33,672 bases of DNA from Allobosea sp. (GTDB lineage Bacteria; Pseudomonadota; Alphaproteobacteria; Rhizobiales; Beijerinckiaceae): positions 1 to 33,672 of the forward strand of contig NZ_JAFKFX010000058.1 in the NCBI RefSeq assembly GCF_017308075.1, written 5' to 3'. Shown piece after piece: positions 23,609 through 32,094 of this stretch. A program made the translations under genes and the position numbers. The notes beneath the pieces are model-generated. The model was not told where the DNA came from and did not search any database. It saw only the letters and a list, made by a program, of their open reading frames with translations. The stretch's first letter is position 1; each line of letters begins with the position of its first letter.

Positions 23609-24058
23609 ATGCTTACGCGTCGTGGCCTGATCGCCGGAGCTCTTGCCTGTTCCGCGTCGCTGCCGCTCGCGGCCCAGGGGGCCGCTCCGGTCGTCACCGT
23701 CTATCGCAGCGCCTCCTGCGGCTGCTGCGGCGCCTGGGTCGACCACATGAAGAAGGCGGGCTTCGAGACCAAGGTGGTGATGACCGAGGAGTTGGCGGCT
23801 CGCAAGCGCGAGTTCGGCGTGCCCGATGCCGCCGAATCCTGCCACACGGCCATGGTCGACGGCTATTTCGTCGAAGGGCATGTGCCTGCCGCCGATGTCC
23901 GCCGCCTGCTGCGCGAGCGGCCGCAGGCCCGCGGCCTCGCCGTCCCGGAGATGCCGGTCGGTTCGCCCGGCATGGAAGTCCCCGGCGTCAAGGCGGATCG
24001 CTATGACACCTGGCTGATCGCCAAGGACGGCTCGCACACCGTCTTCGCCAGTCACTGA
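23609..24058 (+). CDS. DUF411-family metal-binding periplasmic protein
   Basis: A 149-residue exported protein (signal 1-24 with an RR pair, 'LTRRGLIAG'). It has the DUF411 hallmarks: thioredoxin-like 'VYRSASCGCCGAW' with Cys37, Cys39 and Cys40, 'SCHTAMVDGYFVEGHVP' with Cys78, His79 and His91, and 'MPVGSPGMEVPG' near the C-terminus. The family is widespread in copper and other metal operons, where it is thought to bind metal. An AGAAGGAGAG site precedes the ATG. It is the last gene of the operon and is followed by a strong hairpin. Confidence 0.93.
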   Translation: MLTRRGLIAGALACSASLPLAAQGAAPVVTVYRSASCGCCGAWVDHMKKAGFETKVVMTEELAARKREFGVPDAAESCHTAMVDGYFVEGHVPAADVRRLLRERPQARGLAVPEMPVGSPGMEVPGVKADRYDTWLIAKDGSHTVFASH

Positions 24059-24064
24059 GCGGCG

Positions 24065-24083
24065 GCCCGGACGCTGTCCGGGC
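24065..24083 (+). terminator. Likely terminator of the copper operon
   Basis: GCCCGGAC (24065-24072) and GTCCGGGC (24076-24083) form a perfect 8-bp stem with a GCT loop, starting 7 bp after the DUF411 stop and followed by ATTGCCTGTTT. The T-run is weak, but the position between convergent genes supports a terminator. Confidence 0.6.
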
Positions 24084-24150
24084 ATTGCCTGTTTCCTGCC
24101 GTGCCGTGCGTCCCGCCCCGAACTGGCGCGGAGCGCGCGGCACAGGTGTT

Positions 24151-25440
24151 TCAGTGCCCTGCGGCAGCCGGTTCGATCAGTTTGGCCAGATTGAGCAAGC
24201 GCTGATCCTGCCCGGTTATGGCGCTCAGCATCAGCCCGCCCGAGAGCTTGTCGCCGAGCGGCATCGGCAGCGAGATCGAGCACAGATCGAACAGGTTGCC
24301 GAAGGCGGCGTTGCGCAGCATCAGCCGGTTAGCGATGAAGAAGGCGTCGTCGCTGGCCTCCAGCGCGGCGATCGTCGGAGCCTCGATCGGCACGGTCGGG
24401 GCGAGGAAACCGTCGAGCCCGTCGAGAGCGGCGGCGAGCTTGGCGATCAGCCTGCGACGGGTCTGCATGCCCACAATATAGTCGGCGGCCTTGTAGGCGG
24501 TGCCGAGCGAGATGCGTGCCGCGACGCGCCGGTCGAAGGCGTCCGGCTTGCTGGCGATGGCGTCGCGATGCACGGCGGCGGCCTCGACGGCGACCAGCGG
24601 TACCGAGAAGGTCGCCATCATCTCCTGCCAGATGCCGTCAAGATCGACCGGCTCGAGCGCGACGCCGAGGCGCTCGACGCGCGCGATCGCCGCCTCATAG
24701 GCCTTGACCACCGAGGGGGAAGCTTCGGCGAGGAAGCCGCCGCGGGCGACGCCGACGCGGAAGCGGCGGGGGTTGAGCCCCTCGGCGAGCGTGAAGGGGC
24801 GCCCAGTCAGCACCGACAGCAGCCGGGCGCAGCCGGCGACGTCCTTCGCCAGCGGGCCGATCACGTCGAGGCTCGGCGCAAGCGGGAAGCAGCCTTCGTC
24901 CGGAACCGAGCCATGGCTCGGCTTCATCCCGACGATGCCGTTCAGCGCCGCCGGAATCCGACATGAGCCGCCGGTATCGGTGCCGACGGTCAGCTCCGAC
25001 GAGCCCTGCGCCACCGAGACGGCGCCCCCCGAGGAGGAGCCGCCGGGAATACGGGCCGCGTCCAGCGCATTGCCGGGCGTGCCGAAGGTGCCGTTGAGCC
25101 CGACCCCGGAGAAGGCGAACTCGCTCATATTGGTCTTGCCGATGATCACCGCGCCGGCCTGGCGCAGCCTTGCGACGATCGGCGCATCCTGCGCCGCGGG
25201 AGCGGCGCCCTTGAGCAGGCTGGAGCCGGCCCAGGTGGTCTCGCCGCGTACGTCGAACAGATCCTTGATCGAGACGATCGTGCCGTCGAGCGGGCTCAGG
25301 CTGAGCCCGGCTGCGCTGCGTGCATCGGCGGCGTCGGCCTCTGCGCGGGCCGTCCCGGCCAGGAGCCGGGTGAAGACGGGGGCGCCGTCGCCGATCCTTC
25401 CGAGAATGGCTTCGAGCTGGTCGCGGACGCTGCGTGACAT
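24151..25440 (-). CDS. Amidase-signature family hydrolase (second)
   Basis: A 429-residue amidase-signature protein with an intact triad: Lys59 in 'VSIKDLFD', Ser135 in 'PGGSSSGGAVSV' and nucleophile Ser159 in 'GTDTGGSCRIPA', 24 residues apart as in the family. It looks like the AtzF/GatA-like branch used on small amides. The ATG at 25440 is preferred over a GTG at 25464. It is separate from the catabolic series, convergent with the copper operon and downstream of the LysR gene, so it might be transcribed with that gene (84 bp gap). Substrate unknown. Confidence 0.92.
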   Translation of the reverse strand: MSRSVRDQLEAILGRIGDGAPVFTRLLAGTARAEADAADARSAAGLSLSPLDGTIVSIKDLFDVRGETTWAGSSLLKGAAPAAQDAPIVARLRQAGAVIIGKTNMSEFAFSGVGLNGTFGTPGNALDAARIPGGSSSGGAVSVAQGSSELTVGTDTGGSCRIPAALNGIVGMKPSHGSVPDEGCFPLAPSLDVIGPLAKDVAGCARLLSVLTGRPFTLAEGLNPRRFRVGVARGGFLAEASPSVVKAYEAAIARVERLGVALEPVDLDGIWQEMMATFSVPLVAVEAAAVHRDAIASKPDAFDRRVAARISLGTAYKAADYIVGMQTRRRLIAKLAAALDGLDGFLAPTVPIEAPTIAALEASDDAFFIANRLMLRNAAFGNLFDLCSISLPMPLGDKLSGGLMLSAITGQDQRLLNLAKLIEPAAAGH

Positions 25441-25523
25441 GGGGATAGACCTCGCTTCGGGCACCGCATGCGGCGGTGCCTCTGGTTAGCGCATTCCGAG
25501 GTCGAAGAAACCCCGCGCTGGGC

Positions 25524-26471
25524 TCAGGCCGCCTCGCCGCAGGAGCCGGGCAGGGTGGAGCGGCGCTGGATCAGGTCGTCCTGGGCAAAGAGCTCGGCCA
25601 GCCAGTCGACGAAGACCCGCACCTTGTTCGAGAGGTGCCGGTTCGGCGGGTAGACGATGTGCAGCGGTTTGGGCGAGGTGCACCAGCCGGTCAGCAGCGG
25701 CACCAGCCGCCCGGCGGCAATGTGCTCCTGCGCCATGAAGGTCGGCACCTGCATCACGCCGAGGCCTGCGAGTCCGGCGGCGAGATAGCCGGTGCCCTCG
25801 TTGAGCGAGACGACATGGTCGCCGCGCACCTCGATCGTCTCCTTTTTCGTCGCGAAGGTGAAGGGCAGGGGCCGGCTGGTCCCGGCGGCGCGATAGCCGA
25901 TCACCTTATGGCCGGTTTCGAGGTCGCGCGGATGCTGCGGCGTGCCGTGCCGGGCGAGGTAGGCCGGCGTCGCGCAGGTGACGAGCAGCATCTCGCCGAC
26001 GCGCCGGGCGATCAGGCTCTGGTCCTGAATCTCGCCCGCTCGCACGGCGAGATCGAGATTCTCACCGATCAGATCGGCCGGGCGGTCGCCGAGGCCGATA
26101 TCGATCTGGATTTCCGGATAGCGCGCCAGGAAGCCGGGCAGGGCGGGCAGGATCACCTCGATCGCCAGGGGGGCGGCGACGTCGAGGCGCAGGCGCCCGC
26201 TCGGCCGCGCCTGTGACGACGCCATGCTGGCATCGAGCTCGTCGATCTCGCCGAGCACGCGCAGCGCCCGCTCGTAATAGGCGGCGCCGTCCATGGTGAC
26301 CGTGACGCGCCGTGTCGTGCGGTTGAGCAGCTGCGCCCGCAAATGGCCTTCGAGCTGCTGGATCAGCTTGGTCACGGTCGGCTTGGGCAGGTCGAGCAGC
26401 TCCGCCGCACGGGTGAAGGTGCCGACCTCGACGACGCGCACGAAGGCGCGCATGGCGTTGAGCTGGTCCAT
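25524..26471 (-). CDS. LysR-family transcriptional regulator
   Basis: A 315-residue LysR protein: N-terminal HTH (1-60, 'MDQLNAMRAFVRVVEVGTFT' start and 'LPKPTVTKLIQQLE') and a C-terminal periplasmic-binding-like effector domain from about 92. AGGAGG lies 5 nt upstream of the ATG on the minus strand. It is divergent from the hydrolase-adaptor-pump operon, and a perfect dyad sits between the genes. This arrangement matches LysR control of RND pumps such as MexT on MexEF, so I infer it regulates the pump operon. The inducer is unknown. Confidence 0.94.
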   Translation of the reverse strand: MDQLNAMRAFVRVVEVGTFTRAAELLDLPKPTVTKLIQQLEGHLRAQLLNRTTRRVTVTMDGAAYYERALRVLGEIDELDASMASSQARPSGRLRLDVAAPLAIEVILPALPGFLARYPEIQIDIGLGDRPADLIGENLDLAVRAGEIQDQSLIARRVGEMLLVTCATPAYLARHGTPQHPRDLETGHKVIGYRAAGTSRPLPFTFATKKETIEVRGDHVVSLNEGTGYLAAGLAGLGVMQVPTFMAQEHIAAGRLVPLLTGWCTSPKPLHIVYPPNRHLSNKVRVFVDWLAELFAQDDLIQRRSTLPGSCGEAA

Positions 26472-26494
26472 CCGGCCTCCTGGCTGATCCGGGG

Positions 26495-26516
26495 ATTGTT
26501 TCCATACAGAAACAAT
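26495..26516. promoter_or_regulatory. Probable LysR operator: 8+8 bp perfect dyad
   Basis: ATTGTTTC (26495-26502) and GAAACAAT (26509-26516) are exact reverse complements around a 6-nt CATACA spacer. The dyad contains the T-N11-A pattern of LysR sites. It starts 24 bp upstream of the LysR ATG and ends 45 bp before the hydrolase ATG, an ideal place to control both directions. Confidence 0.65.
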
Positions 26517-26560
26517 GTGGGAGCGGATCGGCGGTTTATTGCGTTCGTACTATCTCCTAA

Positions 26561-27433
26561 ATGATGACGGATCGCAATATTCGTCAGTCGTCAGCCATGC
26601 TCGCTCCTTCGCTCCCCCAAAGCCGCTACCGCCGCGCCGTCTTCTGGCGCGAACAGGCCGTCAAGGCCGGGTCCGAGACGCTGTCCGGCCGGCTCTATGC
26701 CCCGGCCTCGGTGCCGGACGATGCCGGTCTCGTCCTGCATCTGCATGGCGGCACCTTCGACAGCGGCTCGCTCGCTTCCGGCGAGGCGGTCGCGACGACG
26801 CTGGCCGAGGCCGGCGCGATCGTGATCTCGCTGCCCTATCCGCTGGCGCCGGAATCGCGTTTCCCCCACGCGCTCGAGACCGCCTATGCGGCACTGGAGA
26901 CGATTGCCGGCGACAAGGCGCGCTGGGTCTCAAAGCGGGCGCCGCTCTATGTGGCGGGCGAGGAGGCCGGCGGCAACCTCGCCGCCGCGCTTGCCATGAT
27001 GGCGCGCGACCGGCACGGGCCGCCGCTCGCCGGCCAGATCCTGTTCTCGCCGATGCTCGATGCCTGCCTCGGCACCTATTCCTTCCGCCATGCCGAGGCC
27101 GGGCCGGTCGGTTGCCGCTGGGCCGATGGCTGGCACGCCTATCTCGGCTCGCCCGAAAAGGCCGCGCATCCCTATGCGACACCGGCCAACGCCTCGCGCC
27201 TGTCCGGTCTGCCGCCGGCGCTGATCGTCAGCGCCGAGGACGACCTCTTGCGCGACGAAAGCGTCAGTTACGGGCTTCGCTTGCGGGCTGCCGGGGGCGA
27301 GGCGACGGTGCACGTCCTCGGCGGGCCCAGCCATTGGCCGGAGGCTTTCGCCGAGGCGCCGCGGGACGGTTCCTGCCTCTGTTCGGCCTGTCAGAATGTA
27401 AGCGAGTTCTTCTCGATGACCGCGCCTCGCTAG
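26561..27433 (+). CDS. Alpha/beta-hydrolase (HSL/acetylesterase-type) with the nucleophilic serine replaced by Glu
   Basis: A 290-residue protein of the hormone-sensitive-lipase-like branch. The oxyanion motif 'HLHGGTF' (60-66), the acid in 'SAEDDLLRDE' (Asp228) and His258 in 'GGPSHWP' are present. The nucleophile motif GDSAGG is 'GEEAGG' (133-138), with Glu135 (GAG) in place of serine, so ordinary esterase chemistry is not expected. The rest of the frame is intact and shows no decay. No clear ribosome site precedes the ATG; a TACTAT -10-like hexamer at 26548-26553 would start transcription almost at the ATG, so it may be leaderless, or start at 26597. It leads the operon with the RND adaptor and pump and may act as a sensor, binding protein or divergent enzyme. 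Confidence 0.85.
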   Translation: MMTDRNIRQSSAMLAPSLPQSRYRRAVFWREQAVKAGSETLSGRLYAPASVPDDAGLVLHLHGGTFDSGSLASGEAVATTLAEAGAIVISLPYPLAPESRFPHALETAYAALETIAGDKARWVSKRAPLYVAGEEAGGNLAAALAMMARDRHGPPLAGQILFSPMLDACLGTYSFRHAEAGPVGCRWADGWHAYLGSPEKAAHPYATPANASRLSGLPPALIVSAEDDLLRDESVSYGLRLRAAGGEATVHVLGGPSHWPEAFAEAPRDGSCLCSACQNVSEFFSMTAPR

Positions 27434-27485
27434 GCGGCGCTGCCACCCCCGACTTTCGAATTTCAGCTCCAGGAAGGAATGACCC

Positions 27486-28703
27486 ATGATTCTGGGAACG
27501 ATCCGTCACGCCCTGTTGGGCACCGCCTTGGCCGCCGGCGTCTCGCTCGCGGCGCTCGCCATCGCCGTCAACGGCTCCGACAAGGCACAGGGCGATACTG
27601 CGCCTGCCGCTGCGCCGCCGACGGCGGTGTCCGTCGCCCTCGTCGAGCAGCACGATCTCGTCAGCTGGGCCGAGTTCTCCGGCCGGCTCGAGGCAATCGA
27701 GCGCGTCGAGATCCGTTCGCGCGTCACCGGCGTCGTCGAGCAGGTGCATTTCGCCCAGGGCGCGCTGGTCAAGCAGGGCGACCTGCTCGTCAGCATCGAC
27801 CAGGCTCCTTACCGGGCCGAGTTCGAGCGCGCGCAGGCGCAGCTTCTCGCCGCCGAAGCCCGTGTCGCCCTCGCCGCCAACGAGCATGAGCGCGGCCAGA
27901 AGCTGATGTCGTCGCAGAACGTCTCGCAGCGCGATCTCGACACGCGGCTGAACGCGCTGCGTGAGGCGCAGGCAAACGAGCGTGCCGCCCGCGCCGCTTT
28001 GCAATCGGCGCGGCTCAACCTCGACTACACCCAGATCCGCGCCCCGATCGGCGGTCGCATCGGCCGCCTCGAGGTTACCCTCGGCAACCTCGTCGCCGCC
28101 GGCGCAAATGCGCCGCTGCTGACGACGCTGGTCTCGGTCGATCCGGTCTATGCCGGCTTCAACGCCGATGAGGGCTCGCTCCTCAAGGCGCTGTCGACGC
28201 TGCCGGTAGAGCCCGGCAAGGCCCGCGATCTGAACCGCATCCCGGTGCAGATGACGACCGCCGCCAACGAGGCAGCGCCGGTCTCCGGCCATCTCAGCTT
28301 CGTCGACAACGGCATCGATGCCGCGACCGGCACGGTTCGCGTCCGGGCGATCTTCGACAACAAGGACGGCGCCCTGCTGCCCGGCCAGTTCGTGCGCCTG
28401 CGCATGGGCCAGGCGAAGAGCGAGCCGGCCCTCGTCATCAACGAGCGCGCTGTCGGCACCGACCAGAACAAGAAGTTCGTCTTCGTCGTCGGCAAGGATC
28501 ACAAGGCGGCCTGGCGCGAGGTCACGCTCGGCGCCGCGGCCGAAGGGCTGCGCATCGTCACCAGCGGGCTCGAAGCCGGCGAGCAGATCGTCGTCAACGG
28601 CCTGCAGCGCATCCGGCCCGGCGCGAGCGTTGCCCCCGAGCAGGTGCCGATGGCCGAGCGCTCCGAATTGAAGGAGCCCAGGACCGAGCTCGCGCAGCAC
28701 TGA
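27486..28703 (+). CDS. RND efflux periplasmic adaptor (membrane fusion protein)
   Basis: A 405-residue AcrA/MexE-type adaptor. It has an N-terminal hydrophobic anchor without a lipobox cysteine, a split lipoyl domain ('FSGRLEAIERVEIRSRVTG' core; 'YTQIRAPIGGRIGR'), a coiled-coil hairpin between about 105 and 180 and the beta-barrel and C-terminal domains ('DNKDGALLPGQFVRLRMG'). It starts 52 bp after the hydrolase. The pump gene follows only after 185 bp, which contain a palindromic repeat. It would join the pump to an outer-membrane channel not encoded in this operon. Confidence 0.94.
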   Translation: MILGTIRHALLGTALAAGVSLAALAIAVNGSDKAQGDTAPAAAPPTAVSVALVEQHDLVSWAEFSGRLEAIERVEIRSRVTGVVEQVHFAQGALVKQGDLLVSIDQAPYRAEFERAQAQLLAAEARVALAANEHERGQKLMSSQNVSQRDLDTRLNALREAQANERAARAALQSARLNLDYTQIRAPIGGRIGRLEVTLGNLVAAGANAPLLTTLVSVDPVYAGFNADEGSLLKALSTLPVEPGKARDLNRIPVQMTTAANEAAPVSGHLSFVDNGIDAATGTVRVRAIFDNKDGALLPGQFVRLRMGQAKSEPALVINERAVGTDQNKKFVFVVGKDHKAAWREVTLGAAAEGLRIVTSGLEAGEQIVVNGLQRIRPGASVAPEQVPMAERSELKEPRTELAQH

Positions 28704-28712
28704 GTCTCCGCC

Positions 28713-28808
28713 GTCATGGTCGGGCTTGTCCCGACCATCCACGTCTTCGCCTCGCCGATCGAGCGCGGTGCCCAAGACGTGGATGCTCGCCACAAGGGCG
28801 AGCATGAC
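28713..28808. repeat. Two-hairpin palindromic repeat, copy A
   Basis: The outer arms GTCATG (28713-28718) and CATGAC pair. Hairpin 1 (ATGGTCGGG / CCCGACCAT) and hairpin 2 (ATGCTCGCC / GGCGAGCAT) flank a central inverted repeat ATCCACGTCTT / AAGACGTGGAT around a 26-nt spacer. The whole can fold as a cloverleaf. Copy B (32095-32185) is its reverse complement, with a different spacer. It lies between the adaptor and pump genes. Confidence 0.85.
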
Positions 28809-28888
28809 GGGTGGAGCGATACTCCCCGTTTTCCGCCCCGCCGGCCGCTTCGGGACCGGCGGGGAAGCCGCCTTGAAGGGGCACCCCA

Positions 28889-31800
28889 ATGAACCTCTCG
28901 AAGTTCTTCATCGACCGGCCGATCTTCGCCGGCGTCCTCTCCGTCCTGATCCTGATCGCCGGCCTGCTCTCGCTGCGCGTGCTGCCGATCTCGGAATATC
29001 CCGAGGTCGTGCCGCCGACCGTGGTGGTGCGGGCCCAGTATCCCGGCGCCAATCCGCGCGTCATCGCCGAGACCGTGGCGACGCCGATCGAGGAGCAGAT
29101 CAACGGCGTCGAGGGCATGCTCTATATGTCGAGCCAGGCGACGACCGACGGCGTGATGACGCTGAACGTCACCTTCCGCCTCGGCACCGACCCGGACAAG
29201 GCCCAGCAGCTGGTCCAGAATCGCGTCTCCCAGGCGGAGCCACGCCTGCCGGAGGAGGTGCGCCGCCTCGGCGTCACCACCATCAAGAGCTCGCCCGACC
29301 TGACGATGGTGGTGCACATCACCTCGCCGAACGGCCGCTACGACATGACCTATCTGCGCAATTACGCCGTGCTCAACGTCAAGGACCGGCTGGCGCGCAT
29401 CGACGGCGTCGGCCAGGTCCAGCTCTTCGGCTCGGGCGACTATTCGATGCGCGTCTGGCTCGATCCGCAGAAGGTCGCCGAGCACGGCCTCTCGCCTTCC
29501 GACATCGTCCGCGAAATCCGCGCCCAGAACGTCCAGGCCGCGGCCGGCGTCATCGGCGCCTCGCCGAGCGGGCCGGGGCTCGACCTGCAGCTCTCGGTCA
29601 ATGCGCAGGGCCGTCTCGCCAGCGAGGAGGAGTTCGGCGAGATCATCGTCAAGACCGCCCCGAGCGGCGCCGTCGTCCGCCTGAAGGACGTCTCGCGCAT
29701 CGAACTCGGTGCCGCTGAATACGCGCTGCGCTCGCTGCTCAATGGCAAGTCGGCCGTCGCAGTGCCGGTCTTCCAGGCGCCGAACTCGAACGCCATCGCC
29801 ATCGCCGACCAGGTCCAGGCGACGATGCGCGAGATCAAGCAGAACATGCCGGAAGGCGTGGACTACTCGATCGTCTACGACACCACCCAGTTCGTCCGCG
29901 CCTCGATCAAGGCGGTGATCACCACGCTGCTCGAGGCGGTGGCGCTGGTCGTGCTCGTCGTCATCGTCTTCCTGCAGACCTGGCGCGCCTCGATCATCCC
30001 GCTCGCCGCCGTGCCGGTCTCCGTCGTCGGCACCTTCGCGGTGATGTATCTCTTCGGCTTCTCGATCAACGCGCTCTCGCTGTTCGGCCTCGTCCTGGCG
30101 ATCGGCATCGTCGTCGACGACGCCATCGTCGTGGTCGAGAATGTCGAGCGCAATATCGAGAACGGGCTTTCGCCGCGCGAGGCGACCTACAAGGCGATGC
30201 GCGAGGTCTCCGGCCCGATCATCGCGATCGCGCTCGTCCTCGTCGCGGTCTTCGTGCCGCTCGCCTTCATCTCGGGCCTGACCGGCCAGTTCTACCGCCA
30301 GTTCGCGCTCACCATCGCGATCTCGACGGTGATCTCGGCGATCAACTCGCTGACCCTATCGCCCGCGCTCGCCGCGCTGCTGCTGCGCGGGCACGACGCC
30401 CCCAAGGACGCGCTGACCCGCTTCATGGACAAGCTGTTCGGCTGGTTCTTCCGCGGCTTCAATCGCTTCTTCAACCGTTCCTCCGAGGCCTATGGCCGCG
30501 GCGTCACCCGCATCCTCGGCCGCAAGACGCTGATGATCGTGATCTATGTCGGCCTCGTCGCGTTGACCGGCGTGCTCTTCCGCGCCGTTCCCAGTGGCTT
30601 CGTGCCGGGCCAGGACAAGCAGTACCTCGTCGGCTTCGCCCAGCTCCCCGACGCGGCGACGCTCGACCGTACCGAGGACGTCATCCGCAAGATGGACGAG
30701 ATCGCGCTGAAGCATCCCGGCGTCGAGAACGCGATCTCCTTCCCGGGCCTGTCGATCAACGGCTTCACCAATTCGTCGAACGCCGGCATCGTCTTCGTCG
30801 GCCTGAAGCCCTTCGACCAGCGCAAGGACCCGTCGCTCTCGGGCAACGCCATCGCCATGCAGCTCAACAAGGAGTTTGCCGGCATCAAGGAGGCGTTCAT
30901 CGCGATGTTCCCGCCGCCGCCCGTCCAGGGGCTCGGTACCATCGGTGGCTTCAAGCTGCAGATCGAGGACCGCGCCGGCCTCGGCTACAAGGCGCTCGAC
31001 GAGGCGACCAAGGCCTTCATGGCCAGGGCCGCGACGGCGCCCGAGCTTGCCGGCATGTTCTCGAGCTTCCAGGTCAGCGTGCCCCAGCTCTATGCCGACA
31101 TCGACCGCACCAAGGCGCGCCAGCTCGGCGTCCCCGTCACCGATGTCTTCGAGACCCTGCAGATCTATCTTGGCTCATCCTATGTGAACGACTTCAACAA
31201 GTTCGGCCGCACCTACACGGTGCGCGTCCAGGCCGATGCGCCCTTCCGCGCCTATCAGGAGGACATCGGCAAGCTCAAGGTCCGTTCGCTCTCGGGCGAG
31301 ATGGTGCCGCTCTCGGCCGTGCTTAATGTCCGCACCGATGCCGGCCCCGAACGGGCCATGCGCTATAACGGCTTCCTCAGCGCCGACATCAATGCCGGCC
31401 CGGCCCCGGGCTATTCCTCGGGCCAGGCGCAGGACGCCGTCACCCGCATCGCTGCCGAGACCCTGCCCAAGGGTTTCGCCTTCGAATGGACCGAGCTGAC
31501 CTATCAGGAGATCCTGGCCGGCAATTCCGCCATCCTGGTTTTCCCGGTTGCGATCCTGCTCGTCTTCCTGGTGCTGGCGGCGCAGTATGAGAGCCTGACC
31601 CTGCCGGTTGCGATCCTGCTGATCATCCCGATGGGCCTGCTCGCGGCGCTGGCCGGCGTCTGGTGGAGCGGCGGCGACAACAACGTCTTCACCCAGATCG
31701 GCCTCGTCGTCCTGGTCGGGCTATCCGCCAAGAACGCCATCCTGATCGTCGAATTCGCGCGCGAGCTCGAATTCGAGGGCCGCACGCCGGTCGAGGCCGC

Positions 31801-32071
31801 GATCGAGGCCAGCCGCCTGCGCCTGCGGCCGATCCTGATGACCTCGCTCGCCTTCGTCATGGGCGTGGTACCGCTGGTGCTCTCGACCGGGGCGGGCGCC
31901 GAGATGCGCCAGGCCATGGGCATCGCGGTCTTCGCCGGCATGATCGGCGTCACCGCCTTCGGCATCTTCCTGACGCCGGTGTTCTACGTGCTGATGCGGA
32001 GGTTGTCGGGGAACAAGCCGCTGCGGCAGCATGGGGTGGAGGGGAGGGAGCACCTCGCCGAGGCGGCGTGA
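28889..32071 (+). CDS. RND multidrug efflux pump, HAE1 family (AcrB/MexF-like)
   Basis: A 1060-residue inner-membrane RND transporter, full length for the HAE1 family. It begins 'MNLSKFFIDRPIFAGVLSVL', shows the usual two six-TM halves with large periplasmic loops, and carries the proton-relay pair Asp410-Asp411 in 'GIVVDDAIVVVENVER'. The C-terminal half has 'GLSAKNAILIVEFAREL', including the conserved Lys. It would export drugs or solvents with the adaptor encoded upstream. The 185-bp gap to the adaptor holds copy A of the palindromic repeat, and copy B follows the stop by 24 bp. Confidence 0.96.
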   Translation: MNLSKFFIDRPIFAGVLSVLILIAGLLSLRVLPISEYPEVVPPTVVVRAQYPGANPRVIAETVATPIEEQINGVEGMLYMSSQATTDGVMTLNVTFRLGTDPDKAQQLVQNRVSQAEPRLPEEVRRLGVTTIKSSPDLTMVVHITSPNGRYDMTYLRNYAVLNVKDRLARIDGVGQVQLFGSGDYSMRVWLDPQKVAEHGLSPSDIVREIRAQNVQAAAGVIGASPSGPGLDLQLSVNAQGRLASEEEFGEIIVKTAPSGAVVRLKDVSRIELGAAEYALRSLLNGKSAVAVPVFQAPNSNAIAIADQVQATMREIKQNMPEGVDYSIVYDTTQFVRASIKAVITTLLEAVALVVLVVIVFLQTWRASIIPLAAVPVSVVGTFAVMYLFGFSINALSLFGLVLAIGIVVDDAIVVVENVERNIENGLSPREATYKAMREVSGPIIAIALVLVAVFVPLAFISGLTGQFYRQFALTIAISTVISAINSLTLSPALAALLLRGHDAPKDALTRFMDKLFGWFFRGFNRFFNRSSEAYGRGVTRILGRKTLMIVIYVGLVALTGVLFRAVPSGFVPGQDKQYLVGFAQLPDAATLDRTEDVIRKMDEIALKHPGVENAISFPGLSINGFTNSSNAGIVFVGLKPFDQRKDPSLSGNAIAMQLNKEFAGIKEAFIAMFPPPPVQGLGTIGGFKLQIEDRAGLGYKALDEATKAFMARAATAPELAGMFSSFQVSVPQLYADIDRTKARQLGVPVTDVFETLQIYLGSSYVNDFNKFGRTYTVRVQADAPFRAYQEDIGKLKVRSLSGEMVPLSAVLNVRTDAGPERAMRYNGFLSADINAGPAPGYSSGQAQDAVTRIAAETLPKGFAFEWTELTYQEILAGNSAILVFPVAILLVFLVLAAQYESLTLPVAILLIIPMGLLAALAGVWWSGGDNNVFTQIGLVVLVGLSAKNAILIVEFARELEFEGRTPVEAAIEASRLRLRPILMTSLAFVMGVVPLVLSTGAGAEMRQAMGIAVFAGMIGVTAFGIFLTPVFYVLMRRLSGNKPLRQHGVEGREHLAEAA

Positions 32072-32094
32072 AGTATGCGCCGTTATTCCAACTC

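Noticed and set aside
26509-26516. GAAACAAT in the LysR dyad as a third copy of the two-component box
   Set aside because: Only the first eight bases match; the following TGTmAC part is absent (GTGGGAG instead), and the segment is fully explained as one arm of the LysR dyad.
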